A DNA stretch of 64,000 bases from Opitutia bacterium (GCA_016217595.1 JACRHS010000010.1:124001-188000), one strand, 5' to 3'. Counted from the stretch's first letter, positions 34,212 to 43,471 are shown. Translations and numbers: made by a program. Notes: generated by a model from the letters alone, not told the origin.

Positions 34212-36393
34212 TTGCGCGCACTGCCACCTCGATCCGGTAGACCGCCATGCCGAGCGGACGCGTATCGCCACCACCGGGCGCGGATACCGGCATATTGGAC
34301 CGGAGCCACACATGGGTTGTCCCGGCTGGAATCTCCATCTCTGGCAAACGCAACTCCTGCCGCTCCGTGCCCAGCGCCACAGTGCCGATCAACCGATCGC
34401 CGCACCACACCTGCAAATCGCGCGAAATCAGGCCGCGGGCATCGAGTCGCAACGCGATCCGTTTCGGCGTCGGGCGCGGATTATCAATGACGATCTCAGC
34501 ATCGCCGGAGGTCCAGCGCCATTGCTCCGCCGGTACGCGCGATGACTCGCGGTCGTGCCAGCCCGCGCCCAGTTGCACGCCGACGAAATCCGCGCTGCCG
34601 TTGCGCACCAGCGCATAGCTGGAGCCCACCGCCGCCCAATCGCGCGTATCTGGAAAGATCACGTGCACCACATCGCCGTGGAGATCCCACTCGCCCCGCA
34701 GCGGCGTGTTGAGCCGGCCCTCGTAGGTGTGCGTGGGGAAATAATGCGGCGTGCGCAGAAGAAACGCGTTGGCCCAAAGCCGCGACCAGAAATCCGGGAT
34801 GCGCAGGTTAATCGATGTCACCTCTGGTCGCCGCTCGATCTCGCGCAGCGCCAGCAACGGACGATCCACCAGCAGCGGCGGCGATTGCATGCGTTGCGCG
34901 AAACGCACCGCCACGAGGAGATTGCCTGCGACAACCAACGTCGCAACGACTGCCACCACCACACGTGACCAACGCCCGGCGCGGGCCAGCGTCACACCGA
35001 AGCAGAGCCCCGCCAGCACGCCCGGATAAAACACGCAGAGGAGTTTGTAGGCATCATAACTGGCGTTGGTGCCGAGCATCGCACCGCGCAAACTCAGGTA
35101 CCCAAACCCGACCAACGGCGGCAGCACGAGACAGCCCGCCACGAAAAGCCGTGCGGGAGCCAGACGCCAAGCGCGTGCTACCGCCCAAACCAGCAGTGCG
35201 ATTAAGACGAGCGAAGCAGCCAAGCGCACCCCCAGCGGCCAGCCTTGCAGTTCGACCCCACCAACCAAGCCCAGCCAGCCCTCGGGTGACAGTAGCGGAA
35301 TGCGCCAGCCAAAATCGTAGCGGCGAAACAACTGAAAGCGCTCCACCAACCCGGCCACGCGCTCGAAAAACAGCACGCCGGCCAACACCAGCGGGGCCAG
35401 CATCGCCACCAACCATCGCGCCAATTCTTCCCAACGCCCCGAGCGCAACATGCGCCCGCCCGCCCACGCCACGGCAGGCGCAAGACAGACGATGATCATG
35501 AAATTATAGCTCCCGAGCAGCAGCCAGTACGCCACCGCGAGCAGCCCCGCGAACGCCAGTTTCGGACGCAACGCCGCGCCTCGATCCCGCCCCATCGCCA
35601 GTCCCGCCCACGTCAGCAGCGCGATCGCTTGCGCCGCCAGCAATTGCCCCGGCGACACGTGATAGACCGCGTACCACATGAGCGGGCTCGCCCCGTAAAG
35701 CGCCGCCAGGCCCACCGCCCAGCCGCGTCGGTAGCCCAGTCCGGCTCGCGCGAGCCAGAACACCAGCGGCAACGACAACGCCAGCAGACACGCCGTGACC
35801 AGCCCGGTGATCTCGTAGGGAACGCAGTCGAGCACCGCGCCGTGGTGAGCGATCAGCGCCGAGGGCGTGAAATGATTCAACCGGAGCCAATAGTCATAAA
35901 AATTGTCCACCGACTGCACCTGCACCACTTCCGTCAGTCCGAGAAAACCCGTGCGATCGCCGCGGGAAAATTCCTGCAACACTCGCGCGCCCGCCGCATA
36001 ATCGGCGGCGTCGCAACTGCCGAGCGACGCCGTCGTAAGGCCTTTTGCCGCGCGCGCCAGCGGCCAGACCAACGCGGCGAGGCACACCGCCATCGCGAGC
36101 CAGACGGCGCCGAACCGCCGCACATCGGCCCACCGCGCCCCGCGCTGTCGCCAAAAAACGGACACCAGCAGCCCGAGCGGCAACAGCAGACTGGCCCGCG
36201 CATAGACATTGGCGCCGGCCAGCCCGGCGTAAGCTCCGGCCCACACCACCGCCGATTGCAACGCCGCACCCGTCGCCGGCGCAAACACCGGCCAAAATTT
36301 CTGCCAGCGCCGCGGCGTAAGCCACCATGCCAGTCCTGCGCCCCAAAACAGGCTGTGGAGCAGCAAGGCGAAGGCGACGAGGTAGTACATCAT
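34198..36393 (-). CDS. Large polytopic membrane protein, GT-C glycosyltransferase-like
   Basis: 731 residues with about 11 to 13 hydrophobic segments in the first 520 residues, then a soluble C-terminal domain of about 200 residues with strands (WDLHGDVVHVIFPDT, DAEIVIDNPRPTPKRIAL, LPEMEIPAGTTHVWLRS). The topology resembles GT-C or PMT-type lipid-linked glycosyltransferases. A periplasmic loop after the third segment contains SCDAADYAAGARVLQEF, with an acidic pair that could be catalytic. I cannot name the family. It is the last gene of the minus-strand array. Its end overlaps the convergent hydrolase gene by 14 bases, so the two transcripts are antisense there. Confidence 0.65.
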   Translation of the reverse strand: MMYYLVAFALLLHSLFWGAGLAWWLTPRRWQKFWPVFAPATGAALQSAVVWAGAYAGLAGANVYARASLLLPLGLLVSVFWRQRGARWADVRRFGAVWLAMAVCLAALVWPLARAAKGLTTASLGSCDAADYAAGARVLQEFSRGDRTGFLGLTEVVQVQSVDNFYDYWLRLNHFTPSALIAHHGAVLDCVPYEITGLVTACLLALSLPLVFWLARAGLGYRRGWAVGLAALYGASPLMWYAVYHVSPGQLLAAQAIALLTWAGLAMGRDRGAALRPKLAFAGLLAVAYWLLLGSYNFMIIVCLAPAVAWAGGRMLRSGRWEELARWLVAMLAPLVLAGVLFFERVAGLVERFQLFRRYDFGWRIPLLSPEGWLGLVGGVELQGWPLGVRLAASLVLIALLVWAVARAWRLAPARLFVAGCLVLPPLVGFGYLSLRGAMLGTNASYDAYKLLCVFYPGVLAGLCFGVTLARAGRWSRVVVAVVATLVVAGNLLVAVRFAQRMQSPPLLVDRPLLALREIERRPEVTSINLRIPDFWSRLWANAFLLRTPHYFPTHTYEGRLNTPLRGEWDLHGDVVHVIFPDTRDWAAVGSSYALVRNGSADFVGVQLGAGWHDRESSRVPAEQWRWTSGDAEIVIDNPRPTPKRIALRLDARGLISRDLQVWCGDRLIGTVALGTERQELRLPEMEIPAGTTHVWLRSNMPVSAPGGGDTRPLGMAVYRIEVAVRAITPR

Positions 36394-36476
36394 GGCGCGA
36401 ATGCGATGCTCCGGGTTCTGGCCGAGTCATCCGGGCGCTTAAAGCCGAATCTCGCCGCCCGGCGTCACAATTCCGT

Positions 36477-37322
36477 TCACAGTTCGGGCCAGCGCCAGCG
36501 CTCACCCACCAAACCGCGCATGAGCTCGCGGCAGGTTGCTGCGCTTTTATCCAAAGCAGCGCTCAACGCCTCGGCCGTCGGCAACGCCGCCACGGTGATC
36601 GCAGACAACTCACCCGCCGGCACCACGCGTTCCGCGCGTCGCACATCGGGGAAGCTGCGTTCGCCGCGCCGCAGCCGCAGCTCGTGTAGCAGTTGAAAAT
36701 TAATCTCCGCGAGCGCCCGGTGCAGCACGCGTTGCGCAGCGATCAATTCGCCGCGCAGCAGTTTGCGGCGCACGACCACATAGTCGGCGACAAACAACTC
36801 CGCGCGCCGGATCGCCATCTCGTCCTCCATCCGCGGATCGGCCACCTCGGCGATCACGCGGCGGTAAAACGCCTCCCACGCGCCCGCGCCGTGCAGAAAA
36901 CGATACCCCGGCCGCGTCACGATCGAGAGATCGCCCAGCATGCGACGCAACCCGCGCGAACGATGATGCAGCCCCAACGCCACGGCGAGACGTGCCAGCC
37001 GCATGCGGCCAGCGGGGAGCACCACAAAATCCGCCTCGGCCTCGGAGAAGATCGCCGTGACACGCGTCACCCGCCCCACAATGCCATCGCGCGCCGCATA
37101 GACGCGCGGCTCACCCACGCCGAGCGCCTTGGTCCAAGCCCGGTCGGCAAACATCGCCGGACGCGAAGTGATCACGTGAAAATCCCAATCGGAGTGTGCG
37201 TCGGCTCCGGCGATCGGATCAACGCCTTCGCGAGTTTGCGAACCGATCAAGGCGACACCGGCAATCTCCGGTGTGCGCGAAGCCCAGTCCGCGATCAAGT
37301 CAGCAAACGAACGACCGCTCAT
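36477..37322 (-). CDS. Nucleotidyltransferase (aminoglycoside adenylyltransferase-like fold)
   Basis: 281 residues. The catalytic region is ALIGSQTREG followed by DAHSDWDFHVIT, that is the GSx10-type loop with the paired aspartates D-x-D of the pol-beta fold, as in AadS/ANT(6). A third acidic residue appears in AEADFVVLP. The C-terminal helical half (RRKLLRGELIAAQRVLHRAL) fits the same group. Substrate may be an antibiotic, a tRNA-like or a small metabolite. The 4-base overlap with the kinase upstream (ATGA) ties it to the sensory operon, where antibiotic resistance would be odd, so modification of a sugar or signalling nucleotide is possible. Not tested. Confidence 0.72.
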   Translation of the reverse strand: MSGRSFADLIADWASRTPEIAGVALIGSQTREGVDPIAGADAHSDWDFHVITSRPAMFADRAWTKALGVGEPRVYAARDGIVGRVTRVTAIFSEAEADFVVLPAGRMRLARLAVALGLHHRSRGLRRMLGDLSIVTRPGYRFLHGAGAWEAFYRRVIAEVADPRMEDEMAIRRAELFVADYVVVRRKLLRGELIAAQRVLHRALAEINFQLLHELRLRRGERSFPDVRRAERVVPAGELSAITVAALPTAEALSAALDKSAATCRELMRGLVGERWRWPEL

Positions 37323-39100
37323 AGACTGCGCAATGACACCAGAATCTCGGTGCCCTCCATGCCGGGACCGGCGTGAATTTCACCGTGATGCAGGCGAATA
37401 ATTTCCTTGGCGAGAAAGACGCCGATACGGCCCTGATTTGGCACTGAGTCAGGCTGCGGCTCGGGCAGAATCCCCTCCAGTTCGAGATGCTTGCCCTTGA
37501 ACGAAAGCAACGCGGTGAGCTCCGCGCCGGCGCCGGTGGAGCGCAGTTGCAACGCGGTGTCGCGCGACGGGTGATGGGCGCGATTCTCCGCCATCGTGTC
37601 GAGCAGCGCTCCGAGCGCAAACTCCAGCAAGCGCGGCGCAGCTTGCAACAACACCGGGGCCGGGCCGACCTCGACCGGAAGCTCGCGGAGTTGTCCGACT
37701 TTCTGCACCAGCTCGCGCAAATCCACCGGCGTGGGCGCGGATTCCTCCAGCGCTTGCATCAGCGTGAGGCGTTGCGCGAGCGTCTCCAGTTTCGCCACAT
37801 CGTCTTTCACGGTGTCGAGCAACGGAGCCGGCAGCTCGCGCTCGGGCGGCGTCTGGCGGAATGTGCTGAGCGAGACGAGGGCGTTGCCCAGCTCGTGACT
37901 GAGCGTCAAAGCGAGTTCGCGGAACAGTCCGAGACGTTCGGCCCGGGCGCGGGTGGCGGCATCGTGAACTTCGCTGCTCGCCTCCTCCCAGAAAGCCCAC
38001 ACGCCACCCGTCTCCGCGATCATGCCCGCACTGGCGCGGAAGGGCTGCTCGGCGGTCGGCTTCACCCGATGCACCTCATGCGAGCGCCGCACGCGGCCGA
38101 CCAGATCCCGCACCACCAGCGGCAGGTGCCGCGGCACATTTTCTCCATCGCCGAGAATCAATGTGCCCGGCAGGTATTTGGTGCCGAGCGAAGATTGCTC
38201 AGCCTGATGATGCAGCCGCGCCAATTGCGCGGATTTGATCAAGAATTGACGTAGCAGCCGGGCCAGAAAGATCGCCCGCGACCAATCGCCGGTATCGTAA
38301 GCCTGTCCATCGTCACGAATGCCGAGCGCGACCATGCCGAGAAGATGCCCGTTGTCGTGGATCGGCACGAGCAGCCGCGCCCCCCACATGGCGAGCCGAT
38401 TGCGCACCGCCAGCTCGGCCACCGGATCGACCGGTCCTTCCCATGTGGCGCCGTCAATCACCGCCGGATGGTTTTCCAGATAGGCCACCATGGGATCATC
38501 GAACGGACAAAACGATGTACCCCGGTCAGCACGAAATCCGTCGGACTCGCGCAGGAAAAACACGGCATGCGAGGCGCGCAGCAATTGCCGCGTGGCCCGG
38601 CGAAACTCGCCCAACAGGCGGTCGCGCGAATCGAGGTTTTCCACCGCGCCTTCCAGAAAATCCCAGATCTCGCCCGTCTCGGTGGCCGGCAATGCGGGAG
38701 GAGCCCGCCGCGGCGTTTCGGCCCGTCGCGTTTTTTCGATGAGCAGATCGACCATGGTCTGTTTCTCGGCGATCTCCTCCACCAACGCGATGAATTCGCG
38801 GAGTTGTTTCGCGCTATCCTCGTAGGAAAGGAAAACTTTGGCCCGCCCGCTCAAGCGCGCCTGTTCGAAGGGCAGACTGCGGGGCTCGCCCACGTAAATC
38901 GTCGGGCACTTGGCGAAAGCCGCCGGTAGACGTTCCTCTTCCGTCGCATCGAGCACCACCACCGCCGACAGTCCCGGCATCGCGCAAGCCGAGAAGGCCG
39001 ACGCGTGGAGGCGGACGATCTGCCGCCCCGGGGGAATTTGTCGCTCCCAGGCCGACGCCAACGCAGGATCGGCGGTTGCTAGGATGTAGGAGGTGGACAT
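37319..39100 (-). CDS. GAF-domain histidine-kinase-like protein with degenerate ATPase domain
   Basis: 593 residues, soluble. Residues 1-125 look like a degenerate receiver-type domain (SAVVVLDATEEERLP), 145-300 a GAF domain (LLVPIHDNGHLLGMVALGI), and about 390-590 a kinase core. The H box is kept (LALTLSHELGNALVSL, His near 402). The ATPase boxes are eroded: the N box reads ALLDTMAEN, the DxGxG box is missing (LSFKGKHLE), and only a G2-like GRIGVFLAKEIIRLHHG remains. Autokinase activity is doubtful; it may be phosphorylated by, or pair with, the membrane kinase encoded next to it. The start overlaps that gene by 22 bases, suggesting coupled translation. Confidence 0.78.
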   Translation of the reverse strand: MSTSYILATADPALASAWERQIPPGRQIVRLHASAFSACAMPGLSAVVVLDATEEERLPAAFAKCPTIYVGEPRSLPFEQARLSGRAKVFLSYEDSAKQLREFIALVEEIAEKQTMVDLLIEKTRRAETPRRAPPALPATETGEIWDFLEGAVENLDSRDRLLGEFRRATRQLLRASHAVFFLRESDGFRADRGTSFCPFDDPMVAYLENHPAVIDGATWEGPVDPVAELAVRNRLAMWGARLLVPIHDNGHLLGMVALGIRDDGQAYDTGDWSRAIFLARLLRQFLIKSAQLARLHHQAEQSSLGTKYLPGTLILGDGENVPRHLPLVVRDLVGRVRRSHEVHRVKPTAEQPFRASAGMIAETGGVWAFWEEASSEVHDAATRARAERLGLFRELALTLSHELGNALVSLSTFRQTPPERELPAPLLDTVKDDVAKLETLAQRLTLMQALEESAPTPVDLRELVQKVGQLRELPVEVGPAPVLLQAAPRLLEFALGALLDTMAENRAHHPSRDTALQLRSTGAGAELTALLSFKGKHLELEGILPEPQPDSVPNQGRIGVFLAKEIIRLHHGEIHAGPGMEGTEILVSLRSL

Positions 39101-41076
39101 GGGAAGATAACGCGGAAGGTCGCACCGCAGCCGGGGGCCGACGGGTCAACCGTGATGGTCGCCTTCAAACCCGAAAGGATGTCGCTGCAAATGGCGAGCC
39201 CAAGTCCAAAGCCGCTCGATTTGGTCGAGGCAAACGGTTGGAACAAACGCGGGCGAATTTCCGGGGCAATACCAGGACCGCTATCGGAAACCGACAATTC
39301 CACCCCCATCGGGACACAACGAGTAGTGACACGCAACCAACGCTCGCCCGTGTGGCACTCGATGGCTTGGATGGCGTTGAAACAAAGATTGAGGAGCACC
39401 TGTTTGACGGCGGACGCGTCCGTCAGCACCCAATCGGTCTCGGCTTCGAAGCAACGCACGATCCGCAGATCACGGTGCGCGGCCTTGGTAGCCACCAAGT
39501 CGAGACTAGCCGACACCACCGGATGCAGATTTAACGGCTCCGCGGTGTAAGTACGCGGCGCCGCCAGATCGAGTAATTGCTCGGTCAGCCGGTCGATGCG
39601 GTCGACCTCGCCGCTAATCAGGCTGAAAAACTTTTCCCGGAAAGCTGGATCCTGATGGTGCTGCGGCAGCAGCTGCACAAAGGTTTTAATTGTGACGAGC
39701 GGATTACGGATCTCGTGTGCGAGACTGGCGCCGAGCAGGCCAACGGTGGCCAGCTGCTCCGCACGCTGCGCCTTTGCCGAGTAATGGGCGCGCTCCAGCG
39801 CGCTCTCCATGATCGAAGCGAGCTCCATCAGTTGCGTCACTTGCGGGTAGGTAAACGGCCGACGCGAAGCCGGCACGCCCACGCCCACCAACACTGCAAG
39901 GGAAGGCCCCTCGCTAATCACCAACACCCCCAAACGCTGCTCGTTTAGAAATGCGCCTAAAGCCTCGCGCTCGGTCGTCGGTCGCTCGCGAGCCAAACGC
40001 TCCGGCGTCGCCCAACGAAGCTGCCGCAAAGCCCGCAACACCGGACTATTCTCCAGAATCTCGATACCACCACCGCGAAAAGACTCCTTAGCGCCAGAAA
40101 GCACCATCGCGTGATCCGCCTGTCCCCAGCCGCTGAGAATATTACAAAAAAGCCGCTCCAAATGCTCCGGGCGCAACTCCTCACGAGCCGCATTAAAAGC
40201 CGCCTGTCGGGCCTGCAAGGCCTGTGGGTAAAATCGCAACAGTTGGTTGAGCCAACTATTCAACATCGAAGCGAACCATAGTGATAACGCCGTCGTGATC
40301 AGCAAGGCAAACGGCTCTACCAAAAGCTCGCTCAAAATCGTATCTAGCAGATAGGCCCCTAGCGCAACGGTAAGCACTAGGCCGAGCCGCTGCGTTACCA
40401 CCAGCAACAACTGTCGTGCATCAAAAATCCGATGCATGGTAATGGCCCAAGCGGTACCAGCGTAAAACACTAATATTACCAATGGCTGCAGCCGAATATA
40501 TCGAGAATCATGAGTAAATGCCCCGGCCACCATCAAGGCCAATATCATCGCTGCCGTAGCACAACCGCCACCCAACCAAACCTGCAGCTCCAAACAGCGC
40601 CCGCCACTCAAAGTCTTTATTTTCCGCGATGCATCGCGCAGTAAATACGCATACAAACCCAACACACCCGCAATATACACATAATAACCAAATCCATACA
40701 GCCTCCGCAACGGCGTTGAATATGATGGTATAAAAAAATCAGTATGGCATAATATAGACAACAGCAAAGAAACAACAAGCCAGAGCACATTTCTTCTAAA
40801 GAAAGTCGTCTTAACTCCCTCCAAGTCATCAGCGATAGACTCTTTAACAAGAAAACAATGCCATGGAATCAGCGCGCTTACTGCACAAGTCCAACGCAAC
40901 CAAACCAACCCCGACTCAGCATTCAACGCCACATGAAGCAGCAAAAGCCACAGCGCGACATGAATCGAACATGAACACACTACCCGATTTACATTACGGA
41001 TCGGATTTGACCATATTATCAATACACCCGCAGTCGCAACAGCACTCGCAGCAAATATGGCCGTATAATTTAGCAT
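39079..41076 (-). CDS. Membrane sensor histidine kinase (PrsK-like architecture)
   Basis: 665 residues. Residues 1-275 hold about eight hydrophobic segments (for example VVSLLLSILC, VWLGGGCATAAMILALMVAG) as in 7TM-type kinases such as PrsK. A GAF-like region follows (GVLVISEGPSLAVLVGVGV), then a complete kinase core: H box ASLAHEIRNPLVTIK (His 454), N box LNLCFNAIQAI, G1 SDSGPGIAPE, G2 SSGFGLGLAIC. It should autophosphorylate in response to a membrane or extracellular signal. Its start overlaps the ketosynthase-like gene by 7 bases. The 5' 780 bases are AT-rich while the 3' part has the window's normal composition. The output regulator may be the receiver-kinase at 42326. Confidence 0.9.
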   Translation of the reverse strand: MLNYTAIFAASAVATAGVLIIWSNPIRNVNRVVCSCSIHVALWLLLLHVALNAESGLVWLRWTCAVSALIPWHCFLVKESIADDLEGVKTTFFRRNVLWLVVSLLLSILCHTDFFIPSYSTPLRRLYGFGYYVYIAGVLGLYAYLLRDASRKIKTLSGGRCLELQVWLGGGCATAAMILALMVAGAFTHDSRYIRLQPLVILVFYAGTAWAITMHRIFDARQLLLVVTQRLGLVLTVALGAYLLDTILSELLVEPFALLITTALSLWFASMLNSWLNQLLRFYPQALQARQAAFNAAREELRPEHLERLFCNILSGWGQADHAMVLSGAKESFRGGGIEILENSPVLRALRQLRWATPERLARERPTTEREALGAFLNEQRLGVLVISEGPSLAVLVGVGVPASRRPFTYPQVTQLMELASIMESALERAHYSAKAQRAEQLATVGLLGASLAHEIRNPLVTIKTFVQLLPQHHQDPAFREKFFSLISGEVDRIDRLTEQLLDLAAPRTYTAEPLNLHPVVSASLDLVATKAAHRDLRIVRCFEAETDWVLTDASAVKQVLLNLCFNAIQAIECHTGERWLRVTTRCVPMGVELSVSDSGPGIAPEIRPRLFQPFASTKSSGFGLGLAICSDILSGLKATITVDPSAPGCGATFRVIFPCPPPTS

Positions 41077-42050
41077 TTTTCCAAAACCAAACTGGCATTT
41101 ACACCCGCAATACCATGAGCATTTATCAAAGTGACATCATGCGGGATGCTTCTTACGTTATTACTCAAGCACAACGGACATTCAGGATCGGGATGCTGCC
41201 AATTAACCGTGGGCGGCATTAGGTCGGATTGTTGAGCTAAAGCAGCAACACCCACCTGCATAGCTGGAGCAGCGCCAAAGGGAGCACCAATCGCTCCTTT
41301 TATGGAACCGCATGGAATATCCATCAAGGCGCTGCCGAACAAAGATATCATAGCTCTTGATTCCGCAGCATCTATCATTTTATGACCTGGCCCCCATGCA
41401 CTTATATACTCCACATCGCTTGGCCGAATGCCTGCACCTGCAATCGCAAGCTTACCCGCCTCAGCCATCCCGCCACACAAACAATCCGACGCATCATTTG
41501 CAAAAGCGTAGCCAGTAATGTGACTATACCCCTCTCTAGGACTTTCCTCACACTCGATAACAAAGATACACGCCCCTTCGCTAACCACTCCTGTAGTGCG
41601 CCATAGGTCAAATGGACGAGCCAATCTTTCAGGCATATCTTCCGTTGGCGGGGTCAATCCCACCATGCGCAATTCTATTAGAGGATGCCTGTGTAACGGC
41701 GCTTCGGTTCCACCACATATGGCTATATCAGCTTCTCCTTTAGCGATCAATTCTGCCGCATATCCTATAGCATCTAATCCAGAGCAACATGAACTCTGCA
41801 TTACCATCGAATGTGCATTGCTTCCAAGCAATCGATTAATGGTATCGGGGATTGCAGCTAAATTATAACGGAAAATACCATATCCATGCGCTGCTCGCAT
41901 TCCGCGCTTATTCACCACGTCCATAGCTCGGCATATACCACCAAAATCCATTAACGATGTCCCTATGACGATGGCTCCATTGGAGGCACTGAACTCCTCT
42001 TTCGTAATGCCCGCATCCTTCAACGCTAATGTCGCACCTGCCGCCGCGAA
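40300..42050. other. AT-rich block crossing two overlapping genes
   Basis: Bases 40681-40800 contain 43 G or C in 120 (36%), and 41761-41820 contain 24 in 60 (40%), against 42 in 60 (70%) at 42181-42240 in the same ketosynthase gene. Codons here prefer A or T at the third position, unlike the flanks. The edges fall inside genes: near codon 75 of the ketosynthase-like gene and near codon 260 of the kinase gene. Limits are by eye. This suggests replacement of an internal segment by DNA from an AT-richer source, with both frames kept intact. Confidence 0.7.
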
Positions 42051-42284
42051 CAGCGTATGCCGCGCCGCCCCCTTGAGTAGTACGCCATCGCCGTTGTGGA
42101 TGTAATCGCGAATATCAAACTTCGTGATGTGCGCCGCCACCAGCGGGCCGTATTCTTCACCCAGTGCTTTGTAGGGACGCACCCGGCTGACCGGCTCCAA
42201 AATGCCCCGCCAAAAGGCGTCCTTGCCGATGCCCGCCGGCGTGACCGGTCCGATGCCTGTGATTTTAACTCTCCGTCGGCGCAT
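41070..42284 (-). CDS. Beta-ketoacyl synthase-like protein lacking both catalytic histidines
   Basis: 404 residues, one complete FabF-type thiolase fold. The nucleophile region MQSSCCSGLDAIG keeps the cysteine (C166). The first histidine motif (NAHGTST in FabF) reads SAWGPGHK, with Trp297 at the histidine position. The KS-x-x-GH motif reads SIKGAIGAPFGAAPA, keeping Lys329 but with Ala334 for the second histidine. LINAHGIAGVNASLV takes the place of the C-terminal GFGGxN loop. Decarboxylative condensation by the usual Cys-His-His route is therefore unlikely. Acyl transfer or hydrolysis, a chain-length-factor-like role, or acyl sensing are alternatives. No acyl carrier protein or other fatty acid gene is nearby; it sits between kinases. 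Confidence 0.85.
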   Translation of the reverse strand: MRRRRVKITGIGPVTPAGIGKDAFWRGILEPVSRVRPYKALGEEYGPLVAAHITKFDIRDYIHNGDGVLLKGAARHTLFAAAGATLALKDAGITKEEFSASNGAIVIGTSLMDFGGICRAMDVVNKRGMRAAHGYGIFRYNLAAIPDTINRLLGSNAHSMVMQSSCCSGLDAIGYAAELIAKGEADIAICGGTEAPLHRHPLIELRMVGLTPPTEDMPERLARPFDLWRTTGVVSEGACIFVIECEESPREGYSHITGYAFANDASDCLCGGMAEAGKLAIAGAGIRPSDVEYISAWGPGHKMIDAAESRAMISLFGSALMDIPCGSIKGAIGAPFGAAPAMQVGVAALAQQSDLMPPTVNWQHPDPECPLCLSNNVRSIPHDVTLINAHGIAGVNASLVLEKC

Positions 42285-42325
42285 CCGGGGCAGTTAAGTT
42301 AATAAGCAGACGTGCCGGGGCGATT

Positions 42326-43471
42326 TCATGTCTCGAGTGCGAGAGGGAAAACCAGTCGCACGGTCGCACCTTGGCCAGGCTTGGACTCCATCGCCAGCGT
42401 CGCACCGTGCGCTCCCAATAAATGGCGGCAAATGCTCAACCCCAGCCCCGTGCCGCCCTGCTTGTTGCTAAAGCCGCCGCGCAACGCCTTTTTCAGCGAG
42501 TCGTCGTTCATGCCAGTGCCGTTGTCTGCGATCACCACTTCGACACTGCGTTCCGAACGATTGAAGGTGATGCTCAGACGTGTGGCCCCGGCTTCGAGCG
42601 CGTTTTTGAACAGATTCTGAAACACGCGCATCAACTCGTATTTTGATCCGCGCACCATCGCCGCCGCCGCACCGTTGAGATGAATGGCGGCGTTGCCAAA
42701 GAAAATCACCTGTCGCACCTCATGCGCCACCTGCACCAGATCGAGCACCGAGAACTCCACCGCCTTTTTGGCGGCCTGTCGCCAGTTTTCCGACAGATGG
42801 TGGCAATATTCTGATGCGCGTTCCACCATCGTGGCGTACTCGAGGATTTTCTTGCCGCGGTCGGGATCGGCCATCGCCACCACTTTGGCTTCCTCCACCA
42901 GCAACGTCGCGTAACCGATGACCACCGTGAGCGGGTTGTTGAGATCGTGCACGAGCTCGACCGAGGCGCGGGCCTGCCAGATTTTCGGCTCGTTCTGCTC
43001 GATCTCCCGCTTGAGCGCCATGTTCATCTGCTCCGTCTCGCGATTGATCTTGGCCTGCTGACGGCGCACCCGCGTGGCCTGGGTCTGCTTGCGCACCGAC
43101 TCGATCAGCTCCGCGATGTCCGGCGGTTTCCGCAAATACTGGTTGGCTCCCGCCACCATCGACTGCTGCGCCGTGAGCAGCGTGCCATAGCCGGTGAGCA
43201 TTATCACCGACACCTCCGTATCGATCTTGCGCAACTCCTCCAGCGCCTTGATCCCGTCCATCTCCGGCATCCGAATATCCAGTACGATCGTGGCAAAAGC
43301 TTTCTCCCGAATCTTCGCCAACGCCTCGCTGGCCCGTCCCGCCGTCTCCACGGTGAATTCGGAGGCGAGTGAAAATGCAATCGACTCGCGCGGGCCATAT
43401 TCGTCGTCGACCACCAACACGAGCGGCTTTTCCGGCGGCGTCGAAGAAGTGGTAGGGTCGGGAGTCAGCAT
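42326..43471 (-). CDS. Response regulator-histidine kinase hybrid (receiver domain first)
   Basis: 381 residues from the ATG at 43469-43471; the frame is open to 43549. The receiver domain (residues 15-135) has the acidic pair VVDDE, the phospho-acceptor in IVLDIRMPEMDG and the lysine in YLRKPPD. A coiled linker (QAKINRETEQMNMALKREI) leads to a HisKA region of the VHDLNNPLTVV type and a full ATPase domain (N box FQNLFKNALEAG, G1 IADNGTGMND, G2 KQGGTGLGLSIC). There is no DNA-binding domain, so output is by phosphotransfer or protein contact. It is first in the array, 41 bases ahead of the ketosynthase-like gene. The 141-base divergent gap to rmuC should hold its promoter. Confidence 0.9.
   Translation of the reverse strand: MLTPDPTTSSTPPEKPLVLVVDDEYGPRESIAFSLASEFTVETAGRASEALAKIREKAFATIVLDIRMPEMDGIKALEELRKIDTEVSVIMLTGYGTLLTAQQSMVAGANQYLRKPPDIAELIESVRKQTQATRVRRQQAKINRETEQMNMALKREIEQNEPKIWQARASVELVHDLNNPLTVVIGYATLLVEEAKVVAMADPDRGKKILEYATMVERASEYCHHLSENWRQAAKKAVEFSVLDLVQVAHEVRQVIFFGNAAIHLNGAAAAMVRGSKYELMRVFQNLFKNALEAGATRLSITFNRSERSVEVVIADNGTGMNDDSLKKALRGGFSNKQGGTGLGLSICRHLLGAHGATLAMESKPGQGATVRLVFPLALET

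Noticed and set aside
36431-36462. Inverted repeat CCGGGCG / CGCCCGG between the nucleotidyltransferase and membrane protein genes
   Set aside because: An 18-base loop and no T tract; such GC repeats are expected by chance at this composition.
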